From NCBI GenBank assembly GCA_900546895.1, contig UREO01000175.1:1-6503 (forward strand): DNA of 6,503 nucleotides. The letters run 5' to 3'. The stretch is from an uncultured Oscillospiraceae bacterium. Its GTDB lineage: Bacteria; Bacillota; Clostridia; Oscillospirales; Acutalibacteraceae. Of the stretch, positions 1 to 4,973 are shown piece by piece. Each line of letters opens with the position of its first letter. Position 1 is the stretch's first letter. Made by a program: the position numbers and the translations under genes. Under the pieces are notes generated by a model. That model had not been told where the DNA came from. It saw nothing but the letters and a program-made list of their open reading frames with translations, and made no database searches.

Positions 1-54
1 ACTCGCGGAACGCGGGCTGAACATGCGCCACCTTCGAATCCCTCCGGGCGGGCC

Positions 55-92
55 AAGAACAAGGACAGGGCAAAAGCCGTGTCCTTGTTCTT
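55..92 (+). terminator. Long perfect hairpin, probable terminator of an upstream transcript
   Basis: Arms 55-67 (AAGAACAAGGACA) and 80-92 (TGTCCTTGTTCTT) are perfectly complementary over 13 bp. Inside them, GGC (69-71) and GCC (76-78) pair around an AAAA tetraloop, with one G-G mismatch between the two stem parts. There is no clean U-run after the stem: the U-rich part is inside the 3' arm (TTGTTCTTC). It is therefore terminator-like rather than a textbook intrinsic terminator. It would end whatever lies left of the window and separates it from the promoter at 192-220. Confidence 0.55.
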
Positions 93-191
93 CATCTGTC
101 ACGAGGCGAAAAAACGGTGCAGGTTGGGCGGAACGAAAAAGAATCGTGCGGGCCACCAGACTGAGACGAAACGAAAACTTTGCAAAAAGTT
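93..191. other. Intergenic stretch with no gene recognised
   Basis: Two forward frames stay open from the left edge through this stretch (to 195 and to 247). They run through the hairpin and then into or across the promoter, with no start signal and no recognisable protein, so I read the stretch as non-coding. The only structure seen is near its end: AAAACTT (174-180) and AAGTTTT (187-193) form a 7-bp inverted repeat, and its GAAAACTT core (173-180) recurs in the two operator-like sites downstream. Confidence 0.5.
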
Positions 192-220
192 TTGACAAGA
201 AAACTTGGCAGTGCTATACT
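192..220 (+). promoter_or_regulatory. Strong sigma-A-type promoter of the membrane protein/XRE cassette
   Basis: The -35 box TTGACA (192-197) and the -10 box TATACT (215-220) are 17 bp apart, which is optimal spacing. The predicted start of transcription is about 227, giving a leader of about 45 nt before the GTG at 272. The -35 is overlapped by one dyad element (194-207) and the start site by a second (228-243). This is the layout expected for repression by the regulator encoded in the same operon. Confidence 0.8.
194..207 (+). promoter_or_regulatory. Operator-like site O1, overlapping the -35 box
   Basis: The 14-mer GACAAGAAAACTTG contains the dyad CAAG-AAAA-CTTG. An identical 14-mer lies at 228-241. 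The site overlaps four bases of the TTGACA box, so a bound protein would block RNA polymerase. That the XRE protein at 586-798 is the binder is inferred from position only. Confidence 0.6.
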
Positions 221-227
221 GTGTATA

Positions 228-243
228 GACAAGAAAACTTGTC
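228..243 (+). promoter_or_regulatory. Operator-like site O2, at the transcription start
   Basis: GACAAG-AAAA-CTTGTC is a perfect 6-bp dyad with a 4-bp centre. Its first 14 bases repeat O1 exactly, 34 bp downstream (a little over three helical turns). It covers the expected transcription start. Two sites on nearly the same helix face around the -10 box suggest cooperative or looped binding by a small dimeric helix-turn-helix repressor. Confidence 0.6.
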
Positions 244-271
244 ATAATAACAATGTTGCGGAGAACTGATC

Positions 272-604
272 GTGAATAAAAAAGAAATTTTAAGTAAAAG
301 CCGCCAGCAAATAGAAGATGAAGGAACCATTTATGCGGATAACAAGGGCCGTCGTTACGGCTACATTGGCTTTGGTGCTGTTTTTATATTTATCATCTTG
401 TTTAACCTCTTTACAAAACAAGACACTTTACTTCCCTGGTGCATGTATTCCGCTTATTCAGCGGCTGAATCATATGGAAGATACAGGGCTACGAAAGCAA
501 AGTCAATGATGGCACTGACCGTTTTGGGGGTTATTGCGTTTGTTCTTGTTCTTACTGCTTATGTTAGTGATGTTTTGGGGATAGTATGGTGGACAATCAA
601 TTGA
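272..604 (+). CDS. Small integral membrane protein, DUF6442-like, partner of an XRE regulator
   Basis: This is a 110-aa protein of unknown function. It has a charged cytosolic N-terminus (MNKKEILSKSRQQIEDEG, residues 1-18), a clear membrane helix at about 30-47, a weaker hydrophobic stretch at about 53-65 ending in a basic loop (70-77), and a second clear helix at about 79-105. The overall form resembles the small DUF6442-type membrane proteins that Firmicutes often encode just before a short XRE regulator. The family name is from memory and not searched. The start is GTG at 272, chosen because GGAG (260-263) sits 8 nt upstream and the usual MNKKE-type N-terminus follows. The 3' end overlaps the regulator gene by 19 nt, so the two are probably translationally coupled. 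It may sense or transmit a membrane state to the regulator, which is inference. Confidence 0.75.
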   Translation: MNKKEILSKSRQQIEDEGTIYADNKGRRYGYIGFGAVFIFIILFNLFTKQDTLLPWCMYSAYSAAESYGRYRATKAKSMMALTVLGVIAFVLVLTAYVSDVLGIVWWTIN

Positions 605-798
605 TTCTAAAAAACCGGCTGAAAGTCGCCCGTGCGGAAAAGAACCTGTCACAAGCGGGTTTGGCTGAATTGGTCGGCGTTTCCAGAAATACAATCAGCT
701 CTATTGAAACAGGCCAATTCAATCCAACGGCGAAACTTGCGCTGATTCTTTGTATTGCATTGGATAAAAAGTTTGAGGATTTGTTCTATTTCGAGTAA
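586..798 (+). CDS. Short XRE/Cro-family helix-turn-helix regulator
   Basis: This 70-aa protein is almost only a DNA-binding domain (HTH_3 type). Helix 1 covers about residues 7-19. LSQAGLAELVGV (21-32) forms the second helix and turn, and SRNTISSIETGQ (33-44) is the recognition helix, followed by the typical NPTAKLALILCIALDKKFEDLF ending split over helices 4 and 5 (46-67). It matches the length of YozG-like regulators, which lack a ligand domain. ATG 586 has GGGG (577-580) 5 nt upstream and starts inside the preceding gene. The duplicated dyad in the operon promoter is its likely target, so it is probably autoregulatory. No terminator is obvious after the stop. Function beyond DNA binding cannot be read from the sequence. 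Confidence 0.9.
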   Translation: MVDNQLILKNRLKVARAEKNLSQAGLAELVGVSRNTISSIETGQFNPTAKLALILCIALDKKFEDLFYFE

Positions 799-836
799 TA
801 GCAGGGAATAAGGTGAAGCTTACGGAACATGCCCTG

Positions 837-865
837 TTGACAAAAATCAGGCAACTATGTATGAT
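837..865 (+). promoter_or_regulatory. Promoter of the ASCH-domain gene
   Basis: TTGACA (837-842), a 17-bp spacer and TATGAT (860-865) form a near-consensus promoter. The expected start at about 872 leaves only a very short leader, just enough for the GGAG at 877-880. The ASCH gene can therefore be expressed independently of the cassette upstream. Confidence 0.75.
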
Positions 866-887
866 GGATACTTAATGGAGATAGATG

Positions 888-1340
888 ATGACTGAACAAC
901 AGATGTGGGATCAGTATACGAAAGTGAATCCGAATGCCAAATCTTATGATGCGTGGTCATTTGGAGGGAATACGCCCGAAATGCCGGATGTGCTGGCTGA
1001 TCTTGTATTAAAGGGCGCAAAAACCGCGACGGCCAGCGCATATCCTGCTTACATAAAAGAAGGGTCCCCGTTGCCGCCGGTCGGGGAATACAATTTAATT
1101 TTAAATACCAAAGACGAGGCGGTTTGTGTAACCAGAACAACGAAGGTCTACATAACGCCGTTTAATCAAGTAACAGCCGAACACGCGTACAAAGAGGGGG
1201 AATGTGACCGTACTCTTTCCTCTTGGAAAAAGTGTCATTCCGAGTTTTTTACATTGGAACTGAAAAAAATCGGTCAGGAATTTACAGAAGAAATGCTCGT
1301 GGTTTGCGAAGAGTTTAAAGTCGTTTATCCGACCAAATAA
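888..1340 (+). CDS. ASCH-domain protein, YhfF/COG4405-like
   Basis: This protein of about 150 aa has a PUA-like ASCH fold, predicted to bind RNA or modified nucleosides. Relatives include a ribonuclease and the N4-acetylcytidine amidohydrolase YqfB, but this longer branch has no settled function that I know of. The hallmark G-x-K-T-A-T motif is present (GAKTATAS, residues 44-51 counted from ATG 885). Other marks are YDAWSFGG (21-28), the PVGEYN strand (65-70) and the region EGECDRTLSSWKKCHSEFF (104-122). The last normally reads E-G-E-G-D in the relatives I recall, so Cys107 replaces a usually conserved Gly through a one-base change. Two ATGs are adjacent (885 and 888). The second is preferred because GGAG (877-880) is then 7 nt away rather than 4. 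It has its own promoter and stands alone between the regulator cassette and the trk genes. Confidence 0.85.
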   Translation: MTEQQMWDQYTKVNPNAKSYDAWSFGGNTPEMPDVLADLVLKGAKTATASAYPAYIKEGSPLPPVGEYNLILNTKDEAVCVTRTTKVYITPFNQVTAEHAYKEGECDRTLSSWKKCHSEFFTLELKKIGQEFTEEMLVVCEEFKVVYPTK

Positions 1341-1355
1341 ATGGGTCATGAGCCC

Positions 1356-1387
1356 CCGGCGCAGGCAGGGAGCAGCACCGGTTTCTT
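1356..1387 (+). terminator. Weak terminator-like hairpin after the ASCH gene
   Basis: CCGG (1356-1359) and CCGG (1378-1381) can pair, with two further G-C pairs inside interrupted by mismatches. The run TTTCTTT (1382-1388) follows. The stem is imperfect and short, so this is only a candidate. No better terminator lies between the ASCH stop and the trkA start. Confidence 0.25.
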
Positions 1388-1401
1388 TATCAGTAAAATT
1401 T

Positions 1402-1407
1402 TATAAT
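1402..1407 (+). promoter_or_regulatory. Candidate -10 box for the trkA pair
   Basis: A perfect TATAAT lies in an AT-rich tract 35 bp before the GTG start. There is no good -35 at 17 bp (CGGTTT at 1379-1384), so the promoter is weak or needs an activator. The box is embedded in a perfect 6-bp inverted repeat, AAAATT (1395-1400) and AATTTT (1405-1410), followed by the palindrome GTATAC (1411-1416). Confidence 0.4.
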
Positions 1408-1426
1408 TTTGTATACAGTGTTATGC

Positions 1427-1433
1427 AAAGGAG
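1427..1433 (+). promoter_or_regulatory. Ribosome binding site that fixes the GTG start of the first trkA
   Basis: AAAGGAG ends 8 nt before GTG 1442. An in-frame TTG at 1409 would lie upstream of this site and would add 11 residues before the conserved NVLVVGCGRLG strand. GTG 1442 gives the normal N-terminus. Confidence 0.85.
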
Positions 1434-1441
1434 AGGTTATT

Positions 1442-2065
1442 GTGAATGTTCTTGTAGTGGGCTGCGGCAGGCTGGGAACCCGTCTGGCGGGACTGCTCGA
1501 TGAGCACGGCCATGACGTTGCCGTGATTGATTCCAATCCGGATACATTCCGGAATTTGAGCGAGGATTTCAGTGGGATCACGGTCACCGGCATACCGATG
1601 GATATGACGGTGCTGCAGAACGCCGGAGTGGAAAGCTGCGACGCAGTTGCCGTGGTCACTTCCGACGATAATCTGAATATTACGGTGTCACAGATTGTGC
1701 GAGAGTTTTTCGGCGTACAGAACGTGGTTGCGCGTATTTCCGATCCGGCCCGTGAAAATGTATTTGAGCGGTTCGGCTTGAAAACCGTTTGCCCGACCAA
1801 TCTGGCGGGCGATTCTATTTTCACCGCGCTAACGCAGCCGCTTGCTTCCAAAAACGTGTCTTTCGAGAGTGCAACGGCGACTTTTCACTGCCGCGCCGTG
1901 GATAAGGCGCATGAAGGCATTTCCGTTACCTCGGCTCCAAAGGATGTTGGAGAGACCGTTTTCGGGGTCCTTCATTATAACGGTACGCTGGAACTGTATT
2001 CTTCTGACCGCAGAATCATTCTTACCGAAGGGGACAAGGTTATTTTTGCAAAGGTGATTGACTGA
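1442..2065 (+). CDS. TrkA-family potassium uptake regulator (RCK protein), first of a pair
   Basis: This 207-aa cytosolic RCK protein would form a gating ring under a TrkH/KtrB channel and couple nucleotide binding to K+ flux. The N-terminal TrkA_N Rossmann domain shows G-C-G-R-L-G at 7-12 and the ribose-binding acidic residue Asp30 at the end of strand 2 (VAVIDSN). AVAVVTSDDNLN follows as strand 4 and loop. The region of the usual G-D-G-T motif reads GIPMD (50-54), so this copy may bind nucleotide differently. The TrkA_C domain (about 135-207) is short and divergent. The GTG start is set by AAAGGAG 8 nt upstream. A second TrkA gene follows after 41 nt and is probably cotranscribed. Two unequal RCK proteins could build a mixed ring, which is inference. 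The family call is firm; the name trkA rather than ktrA is convention. Confidence 0.92.
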   Translation: MNVLVVGCGRLGTRLAGLLDEHGHDVAVIDSNPDTFRNLSEDFSGITVTGIPMDMTVLQNAGVESCDAVAVVTSDDNLNITVSQIVREFFGVQNVVARISDPARENVFERFGLKTVCPTNLAGDSIFTALTQPLASKNVSFESATATFHCRAVDKAHEGISVTSAPKDVGETVFGVLHYNGTLELYSSDRRIILTEGDKVIFAKVID

Positions 2066-2078
2066 TTCCTTTCAGTCA
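2059..2078 (+). repeat. Small hairpin spanning the stop codon of the first trkA
   Basis: TGACTGA (2059-2065) and TCAGTCA (2072-2078) form a perfect 7-bp stem with a 6-nt loop. The 5' arm ends in the stop codon TGA (2063-2065). There is no U-run, so it is not an intrinsic terminator. It could affect coupling between the two trkA genes or RNA stability. Confidence 0.4.
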
Positions 2079-2106
2079 TGCAGAATTTGGAGGATATTGG
2101 GAAGAT

Positions 2107-2772
2107 ATGAGAATTGTAATTGTGGGCGGCGGCAAGCTGGGACACCAGATTGCCAGAAATATGCTCGAAAGAAAATACAGCGTAAAGCTGATTGAAAAAG
2201 ATAAGCTCAAATGTATGCGCCTTGCCAATGAACTGGACGTGGAAGTGATTTGCGGTGACGGCACGGAAATTGAGGTGCTGGACGAAGCCGGTACAAAAAA
2301 CGCCGACTGCGTGATTGCGGTTACGGGCAGCGATCAGGACAATCTTGTCGCCTCGCAGCTGGCCAGAAAAGAATTCAAGGCGGCAAAGGTCATTGCTCGG
2401 GCGAACGATCCCCGCAATTTGGCGGCCCTGCGCAAACTGGGCGCGGACATTGCCGTCAGCAGCACGGAAATCATCACAAACCTGATTGAGCAGGAAGTGG
2501 ACGTCTCAAAGATGCATCTGCTTGCAACGCTGAATAAGGGAAAAGCCGGAATCTGTGCCATTACTCTTCCGCGCGACACTGCTTTGGACGGTGTGCAACT
2601 GAAGAATATCACCCTCCCGCAGGGCTCGCTGATTATCTCCGTGGTACGCGGGGATTCCATGATGATTCCAAACGGGTTTACGGTTATTCGCGCCAATGAT
2701 GAGATCGTCGCTGTCTGTGAAAATAAAAGCCAGAAGGAATTAATGAGGATTCTGGGTGTTCAAAAGGAATAA
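2107..2772 (+). CDS. TrkA-family potassium uptake regulator (RCK protein), canonical second copy
   Basis: This 221-aa protein has the full TrkA layout. The Rossmann domain carries G-G-G-K-L-G (7-12), Glu30 at the end of strand 2 (VKLIEKD), the classic ICGDGTE stretch near 49-55, and VTGSDQDNL. It is followed by ANDPRN and a hinge (LIEQEVDV). The TrkA_C domain (about 135-221) has the typical LPQGSLIISVVRGD strand pair. It is a peripheral regulator of a TrkH/KtrB channel that binds NAD(H) or ATP/ADP. In Firmicutes the C-domain of such proteins is often a c-di-AMP target, which is family knowledge and not visible here. ATG 2107 gives the standard MRIVIVGGGK start. The best SD (GGAGG, 2089-2093) is rather far away, while GGGAAG (2099-2104) is very close. 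The likely channel partner is encoded just downstream on the opposite strand. Confidence 0.95.
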   Translation: MRIVIVGGGKLGHQIARNMLERKYSVKLIEKDKLKCMRLANELDVEVICGDGTEIEVLDEAGTKNADCVIAVTGSDQDNLVASQLARKEFKAAKVIARANDPRNLAALRKLGADIAVSSTEIITNLIEQEVDVSKMHLLATLNKGKAGICAITLPRDTALDGVQLKNITLPQGSLIISVVRGDSMMIPNGFTVIRANDEIVAVCENKSQKELMRILGVQKE

Positions 2773-2778
2773 ACGCAC

Positions 2779-2809
2779 AAATTCCACCGCGAAAACGCGG
2801 TGGAATTTT
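2779..2809 (+). terminator. Bidirectional intrinsic terminator between trkA and trkH
   Basis: Arms 2779-2791 (AAATTCCACCGCG) and 2796-2808 (CGCGGTGGAATTT) are perfectly complementary over 13 bp around an AAAA loop. On the + strand the stem runs into TTTTATAAT and closes the trkA transcript 7 nt after its stop. On the - strand the same stem ends in AATTTGTGCGTTT, a weaker tail that could end the trkH transcript about 50 nt after its stop. Nothing else is seen in 2810-2858. Confidence 0.88.
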
Positions 2810-2858
2810 ATAATACCCAGCTCCGATCCTGCCGAGGGTTGTTTCTATCGTTGGAGTA

Positions 2859-4244
2859 TCAGCCCACAATGATTTTCCCTTCCGGCAAAATCGCGCCTGT
2901 GCTGCGGTGGCCTTTGTGAAGAGTCAGCGCAAGCCCAAGGGAAACCGGGCCGACACGGCCGATAAACATCGTTAAAGCAACGGCAAGCTTGGAAATCCAG
3001 TTTAAACTTTGCGTGACTCCTGCGGTAAGCCCCACGGTGCCAAAACCGGACGTTGCCTCAAAAAGGGCGTCAACGCCGTTGACGTCCGGGTCCGCAGTCA
3101 AAATAATTCCCGTAGCCACAAACAGGACTAGAGCCGCGCCTGAAAGAATCGACAGCGCGCGGTAAACCGTAAACTGATCTACCCGGCGTTTGAGCAGGGT
3201 GGTTTCTTCATTTCCACGCATGACGCTGACTACCGTGGCCAGCAGTACGATGAAGGTGGTTGTCTTAATACCGCCGCCGGTCCCCGCCGGGGAGGCGCCG
3301 ATAAACATCAGGATAACCGTGATGATTTTCGTAAAATCGTGTTCCTTTGCAATGTCGACCGTACAAAAACCCGCGGTGCGCGCGCTGATGGACTGAAAAA
3401 GGGAAGCGTTCAGCTTGGTTCCGAAATCCATGCCTGCAAGTGTGTTGTCATATTCGCAGACCAGAAAAAGCACGGTACCGGACACAATCAGAATCACTGT
3501 CATCATCAGTACCAGAGTAGAGTGAAAATGCAGATGGACCGGTTTTTCCTTATGAATCCGCGGAAGGAGCTTCGCATTGTAAATATCGCTGATGACCACA
3601 AAGCCCAGACCGCCGATTACGATCAGCCCGCCGACCGTCAGGCAGACCAAAGGGTCCCCCACGTAGGGAATCAGATTGCCGTCCTTCATCAAAAAGCCCA
3701 GAATATCGAATCCGGCGTTGCAGTAGGCAGAAATTGCTGTGAACGCCGCAATCCAGATTCCCTTTGTCCCAAACTGAGGAACGAAACGGAACATCAGCAG
3801 CACCGTTCCGGTCAGTTCACAGAAAAATGTAAAGATAAGAATAATCTTGATCAGATGCTTTATGTTAATCGTATCGCCGCTTGTGTTTTCCGATGCCAGC
3901 TGCAGATCCCGCAGTCCGATTTTTCGGCGGACCAGCATGGAAAAGCCGGTCGTGAAGGTGATAACGCCCAGTCCACCGACCTGAATCAGAAAAAGGATGA
4001 TGATCTGACCAACCAGATTCCAGTGCGTCCATGTGTCAAATGCGACCAGTCCGGTGACACAGGTCGCCGAGGTCGCGGTAAACAGCGAATCAATAAACCC
4101 GGTCGGCAGACCGTTGCGGGAAGCGATTGGCAGCGTAAGCAGGACTGTGCCCACAAGAATGACAATGGCAAAGCTCGCCACAATTAGCCTGACCGGCGGC
4201 GCGCTTTTCAGTCGCTTTTTCACACAGAACTGTTCTTCCCCCAT
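2859..4244 (-). CDS. TrkH/KtrB-family potassium transporter channel subunit
   Basis: This 461-aa membrane protein has four pseudo-repeated M1-P-M2 units and moves K+ (KtrB-type also with Na+ coupling) under control of a TrkA/KtrA ring. All four filter loops are present with their glycines: TSATCVTGL (58-66), YCNAGF (174-179), RTAGF (289-293) and SGFGTVGL (399-406). The gating loop in the middle of the third repeat reads GASPAGTGGGIKTTT (316-330), close to the family G-S-T-A-G-G-I-K form but with A-G-T-G-G-G. Arg430 in the last helix (MFIGRVGPVSL) is the conserved arginine. The length fits KtrB better than the roughly 480-residue E. coli TrkH. ATG at 4244 is preceded by AGGGGTG (4254-4260) at 9 nt. 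It starts 19 nt after the queT stop, so the two form one operon. It faces the trkA pair, its probable partners, across a shared terminator. Confidence 0.95.
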   Translation of the reverse strand: MGEEQFCVKKRLKSAPPVRLIVASFAIVILVGTVLLTLPIASRNGLPTGFIDSLFTATSATCVTGLVAFDTWTHWNLVGQIIILFLIQVGGLGVITFTTGFSMLVRRKIGLRDLQLASENTSGDTINIKHLIKIILIFTFFCELTGTVLLMFRFVPQFGTKGIWIAAFTAISAYCNAGFDILGFLMKDGNLIPYVGDPLVCLTVGGLIVIGGLGFVVISDIYNAKLLPRIHKEKPVHLHFHSTLVLMMTVILIVSGTVLFLVCEYDNTLAGMDFGTKLNASLFQSISARTAGFCTVDIAKEHDFTKIITVILMFIGASPAGTGGGIKTTTFIVLLATVVSVMRGNEETTLLKRRVDQFTVYRALSILSGAALVLFVATGIILTADPDVNGVDALFEATSGFGTVGLTAGVTQSLNWISKLAVALTMFIGRVGPVSLGLALTLHKGHRSTGAILPEGKIIVG

Positions 4245-4263
4245 TACAAGTTACACCCCTAAA

Positions 4264-4782
4264 TCAGAATATTTTTCTTTTTTCCCCTACCTTTTGCAAG
4301 GCTGCAACCAGCGGAAGCCCCAGACCGTAGCAGATCACCAGCTCTCCGGCACCTACCGAAAGGGCAGCCGCCCAAAACCCGGCCCACGAAAAGCCTTCCG
4401 TCGACAGAACGGCTATTTCAAGCCCGATAATCACCGCGTTGAACAAAACCGGCGGAAGCGGGGCCAGAAAGGGAATGTTTTTAATCCGGATATTTCTGAC
4501 CATCCTCGTGCAGACTGCCGCCAAAAGAGTCGCCAGGGTTCCGAACACCATATCCGCCGCGCCGTAGCCGCTCCAGATATTGGAGAGCAGGCAGCCGACG
4601 GCAAGTCCCGGAACGGCCGCCGGGGTAAAGACCGGCAGAATGGTGAGTGCTTCCGAAAAGCGGAACTGCACCGGGCCGTAGGCTAAGTTCGCCAGGGCCG
4701 CAAGAAGGGTCAAAACCATGTAAATGGCGCCGATCATAGCGCCCTGCGCAAGATACTGCGCACGCTGTGACTGATTTTTCAT
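4264..4782 (-). CDS. QueT-family ECF transporter S-component for a queuosine precursor
   Basis: This 172-aa protein has about six membrane helices and is the substrate-binding subunit of an energy-coupling-factor importer, predicted to take up preQ1 or preQ0-type queuosine precursors. Family marks are the long block at 35-68 (YGPVQFRFSEALTILP, then VFTPAAVPGLAVGCLLSN), PPVLFNAVIIG (110-120) and GAGELVICYGLGLPL (144-158). No EcfA or EcfT genes are nearby, so it would use a shared energising module encoded elsewhere, as group II ECF systems do. ATG 4782 has GGGAG (4792-4796) 9 nt upstream. That SD is the 3' end of a preQ1-I aptamer, which independently supports the substrate call. The gene heads an operon with trkH 19 nt downstream. 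Confidence 0.93.
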   Translation of the reverse strand: MKNQSQRAQYLAQGAMIGAIYMVLTLLAALANLAYGPVQFRFSEALTILPVFTPAAVPGLAVGCLLSNIWSGYGAADMVFGTLATLLAAVCTRMVRNIRIKNIPFLAPLPPVLFNAVIIGLEIAVLSTEGFSWAGFWAAALSVGAGELVICYGLGLPLVAALQKVGEKRKIF

Positions 4783-4791
4783 TTTTAGATT

Positions 4792-4832
4792 CTCCCGTAG
4801 TTTTATTTAAGGTCAGGATTTTGCGACTGACC
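4792..4832 (-). promoter_or_regulatory. preQ1-I riboswitch in the queT leader, translational type
   Basis: Read on the - strand, P1 is GGTCAG (4832-4827) with CTGACC (4816-4811), a perfect 6-bp stem. The 10-nt loop TCGCAAAATC (4826-4817) matches in length and start the UCGCAGUAAC loop of the Thermoanaerobacter tengcongensis aptamer as I remember it. It ends in the C (4817) equivalent to C15, which pairs with preQ1. The tail TTAAATAAAAC (4810-4800) is A-rich, one base longer than in Tte, and runs into TACGGGAG, which holds the queT SD. Ligand binding should fold the tail into the H-type pseudoknot and hide the SD, which lowers QueT synthesis when preQ1 is abundant. No terminator stem lies between aptamer and gene, so control is translational. 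Confidence 0.87.
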
Positions 4833-4836
4833 ATAC

Positions 4837-4853
4837 CGGACAGGCTGTGTCCG
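4837..4853 (-). other. Short 5' hairpin at the start of the queT leader
   Basis: On the - strand CGGACA and TGTCCG form a 6-bp stem around a 5-nt loop. It lies 4 nt before the preQ1 aptamer and almost exactly at the predicted transcription start (about 4853). It is not part of the known minimal aptamer and could protect the 5' end. Confidence 0.4.
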
Positions 4854-4859
4854 ATAACT

Positions 4860-4887
4860 ACAATACCATACTACAAAATTGTGACAA
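4860..4887 (-). promoter_or_regulatory. Promoter of the queT-trkH operon
   Basis: On the - strand, TTGTCA (4887-4882) and TATTGT (4865-4860) are 16 bp apart, and TGG just before the -10 makes an extended -10 element. Transcription would start near 4853, placing the 5' hairpin and the preQ1 aptamer at the start of the RNA. The upstream terminator at 4931-4962 isolates it from the CBS-domain gene. Confidence 0.55.
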
Positions 4888-4930
4888 AAGCAACTCGTTT
4901 CCACAAATATCTGGCAGGAAACGGCGCAAG

Positions 4931-4962
4931 GAAAAAGAGCCTGTGCCAAAGCAGCAGACTCT
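4931..4962 (-). terminator. Intrinsic terminator of the CBS-domain protein gene
   Basis: On the - strand AGAGTCTG (4962-4955) pairs with CAGGCTCT (4943-4936) with one G-U pair. After a bulged C, TGC pairs with GCA around a TTTG loop. The stem is followed by TTTT (4935-4932). It begins 12 nt after the stop codon of the upstream gene. The + strand also has TTTTT soon after the stem (4966-4970), so it may work both ways. Confidence 0.75.
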
Positions 4963-4973
4963 CTGTTTTTCTG

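Noticed and set aside
23..247. A 74-codon forward frame from the left edge
   Set aside because: It reads through the 55-92 hairpin, the promoter and both operator-like sites. It has no SD and no recognisable protein.
802..836. CAGGG and CCCTG as a terminator after the XRE gene
   Set aside because: The stem is only 5 bp with a loop of 25 nt and no U-run, and it overlaps the next promoter.
1409..1441. An upstream TTG start for the first trkA
   Set aside because: It would lie before the strong AAAGGAG at 1427-1433 and would add 11 residues ahead of the conserved first strand. GTG 1442 fits both signal and family length.
3339..4187. A 282-codon forward frame opposite trkH
   Set aside because: It is a shadow of the membrane-protein gene on the other strand, with highly polar, motif-free sequence and no start signal.
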